Source: Penium margaritaceum
Lineage: Eukaryota; Streptophyta; Zygnematophyceae; Desmidiales; Peniaceae
Reading direction: 5' to 3'
Length of the DNA stretch: 45,038 nucleotides
Assembly (NCBI GenBank): GCA_023375785.1
Contig: SZWC01006691.1
Span: forward strand, 20,544-65,581
Every line of letters begins with the position of its first letter. Position 1 is the stretch's first letter. The position numbers and the translations under genes are program-made. Shown piece after piece: positions 33,651-44,795 of the stretch. The notes below the pieces were generated by a model. The model saw nothing but the letters and a program-made list of their open reading frames with translations, was not told the origin of the DNA and did not search any database.

Positions 33651-36600
33651 CGCAAGAATTGCAGGCGGACGCGCAGGCATTGCAGGCGGAGGCGCAGGCT
33701 TTGCAGACGGAGGCGCGGGCTTTGTAGGTGGAGGCACAGGCTTTGTAGGTGGAGGCCCAAGCTTTGTAGGCGGAGGCACAGGCTTTGCAGGCGGAATACG
33801 CAGGCTTTGCACGCAGAGGCGCAGGCATTGCAGATGGAGGTGCAGGCATTTCAGGCGGAGGCGCAGGAATTGCAGGCGGAAGGGCAGGCATTGCAGGCGG
33901 GGGCGCAGGCATTCAAGGCAGGGACTGAAGCTTTGCAGGCGAAGGCGCAAGCTTTGTAGGCAGAGGCGAAGGCTTTGCAGACAGAGGAACAGGCATTTCA
34001 GGCGGAGGCGCAGGCATTGCACGTGGAGGCGCAGGTTATGAGGCGGAGGTGCAGGCTTTGCAGGCGGAGGCGCAGGCTTTGTAGGTGGAGGCGCAGGCTT
34101 TGCAGGCAGAGGCGCAGGTTTTGCAGGCAAAGGCGCAGGCTTTGCAAGCAGAGGCGCAGGCTTTGCAGGCAGAGGTGCGGGCATTGCAGGCGGAGGCGCA
34201 GGCTTTGCAGGAGGAGGCGCAGGCTTTGTAGGCGGAGGTGCAGGCTTTGCAGGCGGAGGCGCAGGCTCTGTAGGCGGAGGCGCAGGCCTTGAAGGAGGAG
34301 GCGCAGGCTTTGCAGGTGGAGTCGCAGGCTTTGCAGACGGAGGCGCAGGCTTTGCAGGTGGATGCGCAGGCTTTGCAGGCGAGGCGCAGGCTTTGGAGGC
34401 GGAGGCGCAGGCTTTGCAGGCAGAGGCGCAGGCTTTGCAGGCGGAGGCGCAGGCTTTGCAGACGGAGGCGCAGGCTTTGCAGGTGGATGCGCAGGCTTTG
34501 CAGGCGAGGCGCAGGCTTTGGAGGCGGAGGCGCAGGCTTTGCAGGCAGAGGCGCAGGCTTTGCAAGCGGAGGCGCAGGCTTTGCAGGCGGAGGCGCAGGC
34601 TTTGCAGACGGAGGCCCGGGCATTGCAGGCGGAGGCGCGGGCATTGCAGGCGGAGGCGCGGGCAATGTAGGCGGAGGCGCAGGCTTTGGAGGCGGAGGGG
34701 CAGGCTTTGCTGGTGGAGGCGCAAGCTTTGTAGGCGAAGGCGCAGGCTTTGCAGGCTGAGGCGCAGGCTTTGAAGGCAAAGGCGCAGGCTTTGCAAGCGG
34801 AGGCGCGGGCTTTGCAGGCGGAGGCAGGCTTTGTAGGCAGAGGCGCAGGCATGGCAGGCGGAGGCGCAGGCATTGCAGGCGGAGGCGCAGGCATTACAGG
34901 CGCAGGCTCTGCAGGCGGAGGCGCAGGCTTTGCGAGCGGAGGCGCAGGCTTTGCAGTTGAAGGCGCAGGCTTTGCAGGCAGAGGCGCAGGCTTTGCAATC
35001 GGAGGCGCAGGCTTCGCAGGCGAAGGCGCAGGCATTGCAGGCGGAGGCGCAGGCATTGCAGGCGGAGGCGCAAGAATTGCAAGCGGACGCGCAGGCATTG
35101 AATGCGGAGGTGCAGGCTTTGCAGTCGGAGACGCAGGCATTGCAGGCGGAGGCGCAGGTATTGCAGGCGGAGCCGCAGGGTTTCAGACGGATGCGCAGGG
35201 TTTGTAGGCGGAGGCGCAGGCTTTGTAGTCGGAGGTGCAGGCTTTGCAGGCGGAGGCGCAGGCTTTGCAGGCAGAGGCGCAGGCTTTGGAGGCGGAGGCG
35301 CAGGCTTTGCAGGCGAAGGTGCAGGCTTTGCAGGCGGAGGCGCAGGCATTGCAGGCGGAGGTGCAGGCATTGCAAGCGGAGGCGCAGGCATTGCAGGCGG
35401 AGGCGCAGGCATTGCAAGCAGAGGGGCAGGCTTTGCAGTCCGAGGCGCAGGCTTTGCAGGCGGAGGCGCAGGCATTGCAGGCAGAGGCGCGGGCATTGCA
35501 GGCGGAGGCGCAGGCTTTGCAGGAGGAGGCGCAGGCTTTGCAGGCGGAGGCGCAGGCTTTGTAGGCGGAGGTGCAGGCTTTGTAGACGGAGACGCTGGCT
35601 TTGCAGGTGGAGGCACACGCTTTGCAGGCAGAGGCACATTCTTTGCAGGTGGAGGCGCAAGCTTTGCAGGCGGAGGCGCAGGCTTTCCAGGCAGGGGCGC
35701 AGGCTTTGCAGGCAGAGGCGCAGGCTTTGGAGGTGGAGGCGCAGGCTTTGCAGGCAGAGGCGCAGGCTTTGCAAGCGGAGGCGCAGGCTTTGCAGGGAGA
35801 GGGGCAGGCTTTGCAGACGGAGGCGCGGGCATTGCAGGTGGAGGCGCGGGCATTGCAGGCGGAGGCGCGGGCATTGTAGGCGGAGGCGCAGGCTTTGGAG
35901 GCGGAGGCGCAGGCTTTGCTGGCGGATGCGCAGGCTTTGAAGGCGGAGGCGCAGGCTTTGCAGGCGGAGGCGCAGGCTTTGCAGGCGGAGGTGCAGGCTT
36001 TTCAGGCAAAGGCGCAGGCTTTGTAGGCGGAGGCGCAGGCTTTGCAAGCGGTGGCGCAGCGCAGGCTTTGCAAGCGTTGGCGCAGGCTTTGCAGCAAAGG
36101 CGCAGGCCTTGTACGCAAAGGCGCAGGCTTTGCATGCGGTGGCGCAGGCTTTGCAAGCGGAGGTGCGGGCTTTGTGGGCGGAGGCGCAGGCTTTGTAGGC
36201 AGAGGCGCAGGCATTGCAGGCGGAGGCGCAGGCATAGCAGGCGGAGGCGCAGGCATTATAGGCGCAGGCATTGCAGGCGGAGGCGCAGGCTTTGCGAGCG
36301 GAGGCGCAGGCTTTGCAGGCGAAGGCGCAGGCATTGCAGGCGGAGGCGCAGGCATTGCAGGCAGAGGCGCAAGAATTGCAGGCGGACGCGCAGGCATTGC
36401 ATGCAGAGGCGCAGGCTTTTCAGACGGAGGCGCGGGCATTGCAGGCGGAGGCGCAGGGTTTCAGACGGAGGCGCAGGATTTGTAGGCGGAGGCGCAGGCT
36501 TTGTAGGCGGAGGCGCAGTCTTTGCAGGCGAAGGCGCAGGCTTTGCAAGCAGAAGCGCAGGCTTTGGAGGCGGAGGCGCAGGCTTTGCAGGCAGAGGCGT

Positions 36601-37649
36601 AGAATTTGCAGGCGGAGGCGCAGGCATTGCAGGCGGAGGCGCAGGCATTGCAGGCGGAGGCGCAGGCATTGCAGGCGGAGGCGCAGGCATTGCAAGCGGA
36701 AGGGCAGGCTTTGCAGGCGGAGGCGCAAGCTTTGTAGGCGGAGACGCTGGCTTTGCAAGCGGAGCCGCACGCTTTGCAGGCAGAGGCACAGGCTTTGCAG
36801 GTGGAGGCGCAGGCTTTGCAGGCGGATGCGCAGGCATTGCAGGCGGAGGCGCAGCCATTGCAGGGGGAGGCGCAGGCATTGCAGGCAAAGGCGCAGGCAT
36901 TGCAAGCGGAGGGGCAGGCTTTGCAGGCGGAGGCGCAAGCTTTGTAGGCGGAGGCGCAAGCTTTGTAGGCGGAGACGCTGGCTTTGCAAGCGGAGCCGCA
37001 CGCTTTGCAGGCAGAGGCACAGGCTTTGCAGGCGGAGGCGCAGGCTTTGCAGGCGGAGGCGTAGGCTTTGGAGGCGGAGGCGCAGGCTTTGCAGGCAGAG
37101 GCGCAGGCTTTGCAAGCGGAGGCGCAGGCTTTGTAGGCGGAGGCGCAGGCTTTGCAGACGGAGGCGCGGGCATTGCAGGCGGAGGCGGGGGCATTGCAGG
37201 CGGAGGCGTTGGCATTGCAGGTGGAGGCGCAAGGTTTGCAGGCGGAGGCGCAGGCTTTGTAGGCGGAGGCGCAGGCTTTGCAGGCGGAGGCGTAGGCTTT
37301 GCAAGCGGAGGCGCAGGCTTTGCAGACAAAGGCGCAGGCATTGCAGACGGAGGCGCGGGCATTGCAGGCGGAGGGGTAGGCTTTGCAAGCGGAGGCGCAG
37401 GCTTTGCTGGCGAAAGGTGCGGGCTTTTTCGGCGGAGGCGCAGGCATTCTGGCGGAGGCACAGGCATTGCAGGCAGAGGCGTAGGCTTCGCATGCGGAGG
37501 CGTAGGCTTTGGAGGCGGAGGCGCAGGCTTTGCAGTCGGAGGCGCAGGCTTTGCAGGCGGAGGCGCAGGCTTTGGAGGCAGAGGCGCAGGCTTTGCAAGA
37601 GGAGGCGCAGGCTTTGCAGGCCGAGGCGCAGGCTTTGCAAGCGGAGGCG

Positions 37650-38120
37650 CAGGCTTTTCAGACGGAGGCGCGGGCATCGCAGACGGAGGCGCGGGCATTG
37701 CAGGCGGAGGCGCGGTACATTGCAGACGGAGGCGCAGGCTTTGGAGGCGAATGCGCAGTTATTGCAGGCGGAGGCGCAGGCTTTGCAAGCGGAGGCGCAG
37801 GCTTTTCAGACGGAGGCGCGGGCATCGCAGACGGAGGCGCGGGCATTGCAGGCGGAGGCGCGGTACATTGCAGACGGAGGCGCAGGCTTTGGAGGCGAAG
37901 GCGCAGTTATTGCAGGCGGAGGCGCAGGCTTTGCAAGCGAAGGCGCAGGCTTTGCAGGCGAAGGCGCAGGCTTTGCAATCGGAGGCGCAGGCTTCGCAGG
38001 CGGAGGCGCAGGTATTGCAGGCGGAGGCGCAGGCTTTGCAAGCGAAGGCGCAGGCTTTGCAGGCGAAGGCGCAGGCTTTGCAATCGGAGGCGCAGGCTTC
38101 GCAGGCGGAGGCGCAGGTAT
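37650..38120. repeat. tandem duplications, one with a 22-base unit
   Basis: GCGCGGTACATTGC (one base longer than the usual GCGCGGGCATTGC) occurs near 37712 and 37860. The spacing of 148 bases is seven units plus one. Both copies continue into a GCGCAGTTATTGC variant. Immediately after, a block with GCAATCGGAGGCGCAGG occurs near 37977 and 38081 at about five units. Confidence 0.8.
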
Positions 38121-38219
38121 TGCAGGCGGAGGCGCAGGCATTGCAGGCAGAGGCGCAAGAATTGCAGGCGGACGCGCAGGCATTGCATGCGCAGGCGCAG
38201 GCTTTGCGGACGGAAGCAC

Positions 38220-38750
38220 GAGCATTGCAAGCGGAGGCGCAGGCATTGCAGGTGGAGGCGCAGGGTTTGCAGGCGGATGCGCAGGCATTGCAGGCGGAGG
38301 CGCAGGGTTTCAGACGGAGGCGCAGGCTTTGTAGGCGGAGGTGTAGGCTTTGCAGGCGGAGGCGCAGGCATTGCAGGTGGAGGCGCAGGGTTTGCAGGCG
38401 GATGCGCAGGCATTGCAGGCGGAGGCGCAGGGTTTCAGACGGAGGCGCAGGCTTTGTAGGCGGAGGTGTAGGCTTTGTAGGCAGAGGCGCAGGCTTTGCA
38501 GGCGGAGGCGCAAGCTTTGCAGGCGGAAGCGCAAGCTTTGGAGGCGGAGGCGCAGGCTTTGGAAGCGGAGGGGCAGGCTTTGCAGGGGGAGGCGCAGGCA
38601 TTGCAGGCGGAGGCGCAGGCTTTGCAGGCGGAGGCGCAAGCTTTGCAGGCGGAAGCGCAAGCTTTGGAGGCGGAGGCGCAGGCTTTGGAAGCGGAGGGGC
38701 AGGCTTTGCAGGGGGAGGCGCAGGCATTGCAGGCGGAGGCGGAGGCATTG
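38220..38750. repeat. 125- and 126-base tandem duplications
   Basis: A block with GGGTTTGCAGGCGGATGC at 38264 and 38389 and GGGTTTCAGACGG at about 38306 and 38428 repeats at 125 bases, one less than six units. The following block, with GCGGAAGCGCAAGC and GGCTTTGGAAGCGG, repeats at 126 bases. Confidence 0.85.
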
Positions 38751-40079
38751 CAAGCGGAGGCGCAAGCATTCCAGGCGAAGGCGCAGGCTTTGCAGGCGAA
38801 GGCGCAGGCTTTGCAGACGGAGGCGCGGGCATTGCAGGCCGAGGCGTGGGCTTTGTAGGCGGAGGCGCAGGCTTTGCAAGCGGAGGCGCAGGATTTGCAG
38901 ACAGAGGCGCGGGCATTGCAGGCAGAGGCTCAGGGTTTGCAGGCAGAGGCACAGGCTTTGTAGGCGGAGGTGCAGGCTTTGCAGACGGAGGCGGAGGCTT
39001 TGCAGGCGGAGGCGCAGGCTTTGGAGGCGGAGGCGCAGGCGCAGGCTTCGAAGGCGGAGGCGTAAGCTTTGCAGGCAGAGGCCAGGCTTTGCAGGCGAAA
39101 TCGCAGCTTTTGCAGTTGGAGTCGCAGGCTTTGCAGTCGGAGTCGCAGGCTTTGCAGTCAGAGGCGCAGGCTTTGGAGGCGGAAGCGCGGACTTTGCAGG
39201 CGGAGGCGCAGGCTTTGCAGGCAGAGGCGCAGGCTTTGCAGGCAGAGGCGCAGGCTTTGCAGGCAGAGGCGCAGGCTTTGCAGGCAAAGGCGAAGGCATT
39301 GCAGGCGGAGGCGCAGGCTTTGCAGGCGGATGCGTAGGCTTTGCCAGCGGAGGCGCAGGCTTTGCACGCGGAGGCGTAGGCTTTGCAAGCGGAGGCGCAG
39401 GCTTTGCAGGCAAAGGCGCGGGCTTTTCCGGCGAAGGAGCGGGCATTGCAGGCGAAGGCGCAGGCATTGCAGGCAGAGGCGTAGGCTTCGCAGGCAGAGG
39501 CGCAGGCTTTGCAGGCGGAGGCGCAGGCTTTGCAGGCGGAGGCGCAGGCTTTACAGGAGGAGGCGCAGGCTTTGCAGGCGGAGGCGCAGGCTTTGCAGGC
39601 GGAGGCGCAGGCTTTGCATTCGGAGGAGCAGGCTTTGCAGGCGGAGGCGCAGGCATTGCAGGCGGAGGCGCAGGTATTGCAGGCGGAGGCGCAAGCATTG
39701 CAGGCGGACGCGCAGGCATTGCAGGCGGAGGCGCAGACTTTGCAGGCGAAGGCGAAGGCTTTGCAGGCGGAGGCGCAGGCTTTACAGGCGGAGGCGCAGG
39801 CTTTGCAGGCGGAGGCACAAGCTTTACAGGCGGAGGCGCAGGCATTGCAGGCGGAGGCGCGGGCATTGCAGGCGGAGGCGCGGGCTTTGCAGGCGGGGGC
39901 GCAGGCTTTGCAGGCGGAGGCGCACGCTTTGCAGTCGGAGGCGCAGGCTTTGCAGGCGGAGGCACAAGCTTTACAGGCGGAGGCTCAGGCATTGCAGGCG
40001 GAGGCGCAGGCATTGCAGGCAGAGGCGCAAGAATTGCAGGCGGACGCGCAGGCATTGCATGCGCAGGCGCAGGCTTTGC

Positions 40080-41750
40080 AGACGGAGGCGCGGGCATGGC
40101 AAGCGGAGGCGCAGGCATCGCAGGTGGAGGCGCAGGCATTGCAGGCGGAGGCGCAGGCTTTGTAGGCAGAGGCGTAGGCTTTGTAGGCAGAGGCGCAGGC
40201 TTTGCAGGCGGAGGCGCGGGCATGGCAAGCGGAGGCGCAGGCATCGCAGGTGGAGGCGCAGGCATTGCAGGCGGAGGCGCAGGCTTTGTAGGCAGAGGCG
40301 TAGGCTTTGTAGGCAGAGGCGCAGGCTTTGCAGGCGGAGGCGCAAGCTTTGCAGGCGGAGGCGCAAGCTTTGGAGGCGGAGGCGCAGGCTTTGGAAGCGG
40401 AGGCGCAGGCTTTGCAGGCGGAGGCGCAGGCATTGCAGGCGGAGGCGGAGGCATTGCAGGCGGAGGCGCAAGCATTCCAGGCGAAGGCGCAGGCTTTGCA
40501 GGCGAAGGCGCAGGCTTTGCAGGCGGAGGCGCAGGCTTTGCAGAAAGAGGCGCGGGCATTGCAGGCGGAGGCGTGGGCTTTGTAGGCGGAGGCGCAGGCT
40601 TTGCAAGCAGAAGCGCAGGATTTGCAGACAGAGGCGCGGGCATTGCAGGCGGAGGCGCGGGCTTTGAAGGCGGAGGCGCAGGCTTCGCAGGCGGAGGCGT
40701 AAGCTTTGCAGGCAGAGGCGCAGGCTTTGCAGGCGAAGGCGCAGGCATTGCAAGCGGAGGCGCAGGCTTTGCAAGCGGAGGCGCAGGCTTTGCAGGCGAA
40801 GGCGCAGGCTTTGCAATCGGAGGCGCAGGCTTTGCAGGCGAAGGCGCAGGCATTGCAAGCGGAGGCGCAGGCTTTGCAAGCGGAGGCGCAGGCTTTGCAG
40901 GCGAAGGCGCAGGCTTTGCAATCGGAGGCGCAGGCTTTGCAGGCGGAGGCGCAGGTATTGCAGGCGGAGGCGCAGGCATTGCAGGCGCAGGCGCACGCAT
41001 TGCGGGCGGAAGCGCAGCCATTGCACGCGCTGGCGTGGGCATTGCAGGCAAAGGCGCAAGCTTTGCAGGCGGAGGCGCAGGCTTTGCAGGCGGAGGCGCA
41101 GGCATTGCAGGCGCAGGCGCACGCATTGCGGGCGGAAGCGCAGCCATTGCACGCGCTGGCGTGGGCATTGCAGGCAAAGGCGCAAGCTTTGCAGGCGGAG
41201 GCGCAGGCTTTGCAGGCGGAGGCACAGGCTTTGCAGGCAGAGGCACGGGCCTTGGAGGCGGACGCGCAGGCTTTTCAAGCGGAGGCGCAGGCTTTGCAGG
41301 CGGAGGCGCAGGCTTTGCAGGCGGAGGCGCAGGAATTGCAGGCGGAGGCACGGGCCTTGGAGGCGGACGCGCAGGCTTTTCAAGCGGAGGCGCAGGCTTT
41401 GCAGGCGGAGGCGCAGGCTTTGCAGGCGGAGGCGCAGGAATTGCAGGCGGAGGCGCAGGCTTTTCAAGCGGAGGCGCAGGCTTTGCAAGCGCAGGCGCAG
41501 GCATTGTAAGCGGAGGCGCAGGCTTTGCAGGCGGAGGCGCAGGCTTTGCAGGCGGAGGCGCAGGCTTTGCAGGCGGACGCGCAGGCATTGCAGGCGGAGG
41601 CGCAGGCTTTGCAAGCGCAGGCGCAGGCATTGTAAGCGGAGGCGCAGGCTTTGCAGGCGGAGGCGCAGGCTTTGCAGGCGGAGGCGCAGGCTTTGCAGGC
41701 GGACGCGCAGGCATCGCAGGCGGAGGCGCAGGCATTGCAGGCGGAGGCGC
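40080..41750. repeat. chain of pairwise duplications, 105 and 126 bases
   Basis: Five consecutive blocks each occur twice. GGGCATGGCAAGCGG is at about 40093 and 40219 (126). A GCAATCGGAGGC block near 40730-40940 repeats at 105. GCCATTGCACGCGCTGGC near 41017 and 41143 repeats at 126. GGGCCTTGGAGGCGGACG near 41248 and 41353 repeats at 105. GCATTGTAAGCGG near 41502 and 41628 repeats at 126. Two-copy blocks in series suggest many independent local duplications. Confidence 0.85.
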
Positions 41751-41989
41751 AGCCATTGCATGCGGAGGCAAAGCAATGGAGGCGGAGGTGCAAGCTTTGT
41801 AGGCGGAGGCGCAGGCTTTGTAGGCCGTTGCGCAGGCTTTGCAGGCGGAGGCGCAGGCTTTGCAGGTAGAGGCGCAGGCTTTGCAGGCAAAGGTGCAGGC
41901 TTTGCAGGCGGAGGCGTAGGCTTTGCAGGCGGTGGCGCAGGCTTTGCAAGCGGAGGCGCGGGCTTTGCAGGCGGAGGCGCAGGCTTTGT

Positions 41990-42660
41990 AGGCGCAGGCG
42001 CAGGCACTGCGAGCGGAGGCGCAGGCTTTGCAGATGAAGGCGCAGGCTTTGCAGGCAGAGGCGCAGGCTTTGCAATCGGAGGCGCAGGCTTCGAAGGCGG
42101 AGGCGCAGGCATTGCAGGCAGAGGCGTAGGTATTGCAGGCGGAGGCGCAAGAATTGCAGGCGGACGCGCAGGCATTGCATGCGGAGGCGCAGGCTTTGCA
42201 GGCAGAGGCGTAGGTATTGCAGGCGGAGGCGCAAGAATTGCAGGCGGACGCGCAGGCATTGCATGCGGAGGCGCAGGCTTTGCAGATGGAGGCGCGGGGC
42301 ATTGCAGGCGGAGGCGCAGGCTTTGTAGGCACAGGCGCAGGCACTGCGAGCGGAGGCGCAGGCTTTGCAGATGAAAGCGCAGGCTTTGCAGGCAGAGGCG
42401 CAGGCTTTGCAATCGGAGGCGCAGGCTTCGCAGGCGGAGGCGCAGGCATTGCAGGCAGAGGCGTAGGTATTGCAGGCGGAGGCGCAAGAATTGCAGGCGG
42501 ACGCGCAGGCATTGCATGCGGAGGCGCAGGCTTTGCAGGCAGAGGCGTAGGTATTGCAGGCGGAGGCGCAAGAATTGCAGGCGGACGCGCAGGCATTGCA
42601 TGCGGAGGCGCAGGCTTTGCAGATGGAGGCGCGGGGCATTGCAGGCGGAGGCGTAGGCAT
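41990..42660. repeat. nested duplication (84 bases within 337 bases)
   Basis: GGCACTGCGAGCGG occurs near 42003 and 42340, a spacing of 337 bases (16 units plus one, because of GCGCGGGGCATTGC with one extra G). Inside each copy, GCGTAGGTATTGCAGG with GCAAGAATTGC and GCATTGCATGCGG repeats at 84 bases. The inner duplication therefore came first. Confidence 0.85.
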
Positions 42661-43779
42661 TGCAGGTGGAGGCGCAGGGTTTGTAGGCGGAGGCGCAGGC
42701 TTTGTAGGCGGAAGCGCAGGCTTTGTAGGCGGAGGTGCAGGCTTTGCAGGCGGAAGCGCAGGCTTTGCAGGGGGAGGCGCAGGCTTTGCAAGCGGAGGAG
42801 CAAGCTTTGGAGGCGGAGGCGCAGGCTTTGCAGGTGAAGGCGCAGGCTTTGCAGGAGAAGGCGCAGGCATTGCAGGCGGAGGCGCAGGCATTGCAGGCGG
42901 AGGCGCAGGCATTGCAGGCGGAGGCGCAGGCTTTGCAGGCGGAGGTGCAGGCTTTGCCGGCCAAGGCGCAGGCTTTTCAGGCGGAGGCGCAGGCTTTGCA
43001 GGCGGAGGTGCAGGCTTTGCCGGCCAAGGCGCAGGCTTTTCAGGCGGAGGCGCAGGCTTTGCAGGCGGAGGCGCAGGCTTTGCGGACGGAGGCGCGAGCA
43101 TTGCAAATGGAGGCCCAGGGTTTGCAGGCGGAGGCACAGGCTGTGCAGGCGGAGGCGCAGCCTTTGTAGGCAGAGGTTTACGCTTTGCAGGCGGAGGCGT
43201 AGGCTTTGCAGACGGAGTCGCAGGCTTTGCAGTCAGAGGCGCAGGCTTTGGAGGCAGAGGCGCGGGCTTTGCAAGCGGAGGCGCAGGCTTTGCAGGCGGA
43301 GGCGCAAGCATTGCAGGCGGAGGCGCAGGCTTTGTTGGCGGAGGCGTAGGCTTTGCAAGTGGAGGCGCAGGCATTGCAGGCAAAGGCGCAGGCTTTGTTG
43401 GCGGAGGCGTAGGCTTTGCAAGTGGAGGCGCAGGCTTTGCAGGCAAAGGCGCAGGCTTTGCAGGCAAAGGCGTAGGCTTTGCAAGCGGAGGCGCAGGCTT
43501 TGCCGGCGAAGGCGCGGGTATTGCAGGCGGAGGCGGAGGCATTGCAGGCAGAAGCGTAGGCTTCACAGGCGAAGGCGCAGGCTTTGCAGGCAGAGGCGCG
43601 GGCATTGCAGGCGGAGGTGCAGGCTTTGCAGGAGGAGGCGCAGGCTTTGCAGGCGGAGGCGCACGCTTTGCAGGCGGAGGCGCAGGCTTTGTAGGCGGAG
43701 ACGCTGGCTTTCGAGGCGGAGGCGCAGGCTTTGCAGGCGGAGGCGCAGGCTTTGCAAGCGGAGGCGCAGGCTTTGCAGG

Positions 43780-44795
43780 CGGAGGTGCAGGCTTTGCAGG
43801 CGGAGGTGCAGGCTTTGCAGGCGGAGGTGCAGGCTTTGCAGGCGGAGGTGCAGGCTTTGCAGGCGGAGGTGCAGGCTTTGCAGGCGGAGGTGCAGGCTTT
43901 GCAGGCGGAGGTGCAGGCTTTGCAGGCGGAGGTGCAGGCTTTGCAGGCGGAGGTGCAGGCTTTGCAGGCGGAGGTGCAGGCTTTGCAGGCGGAGGTGCAG
44001 GCTTTGCAGGCGGAGGTGCAGGCTTTGCAGGCGGAGGTGCAGGCTTTGCAGGCGGAGGTGCAGGCTTTGCAGGCGGAGGTGCAGGCTTTGCAGGCGGAGG
44101 TGCAGGCTTTGCAGGCGGAGGTGCAGGCTTTGCAGGCGGAGGTGCAGGCTTTGCAGGCGGAGGTGCAGGCTTTGCAGGCGGAGGTGCAGGCTTTGCAGGC
44201 GGAGGTGCAGGCTTTGCAGGCGGAGGTGCAGGCTTTGCAGGCGGAGGTGCAGGCTTTGCAGGCGGAGGTGCAGGCTTTGCAGGCGGAGGTGCAGGCTTTG
44301 CAGGCGGAGGTGCAGGCTTTGCAGGCGGAGGTGCAGGCTTTGCAGGCGGAGGTGCAGGCTTTGCAGGCGGAGGTGCAGGCTTTGCAGGCGGAGGTGCAGG
44401 CTTTGCAGGCGGAGGTGCAGGCTTTGCAGGCGGAGGTGCAGGCTTTGCAGGCGGAGGTGCAGGCTTTGCAGGCGGAGGTGCAGGCTTTGCAGGCGGAGGT
44501 GCAGGCTTTGCAGGCGGAGGTGCAGGCTTTGCAGGCGGAGGTGCAGGCTTTGCAGGCGGAGGTGCAGGCTTTGCAGGCGGAGGTGCAGGCTTTGCAGGCG
44601 GAGGTGCAGGCTTTGCAGGCGGAGGTGCAGGCTTTGCAGGCGGAGGTGCAGGCTTTGCAGGCGGAGGTGCAGGCTTTGCAGGCGGAGGTGCAGGCTTTGC
44701 AGGCGGAGGTGCAGGCTTTGCAGGCGGAGGTGCAGGCTTTGCAGGCGGAGGTGCAGGCTTTGCAGGCGGAGGTGCAGGCTTTGCAGGCGGAGGCG
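43780..44795. repeat. pure 21-base run, GGTGCA variant, 48 copies
   Basis: Every unit has GGAGGTGCAGGCTTT in place of GGAGGCGCAGGCTTT. The variant T occurs at 43786 and every 21 bases to 44773, giving 48 units that I read as identical, about 1,008 bases. This is the longest pure run in the window. All six frames are open across it. Confidence 0.96.
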
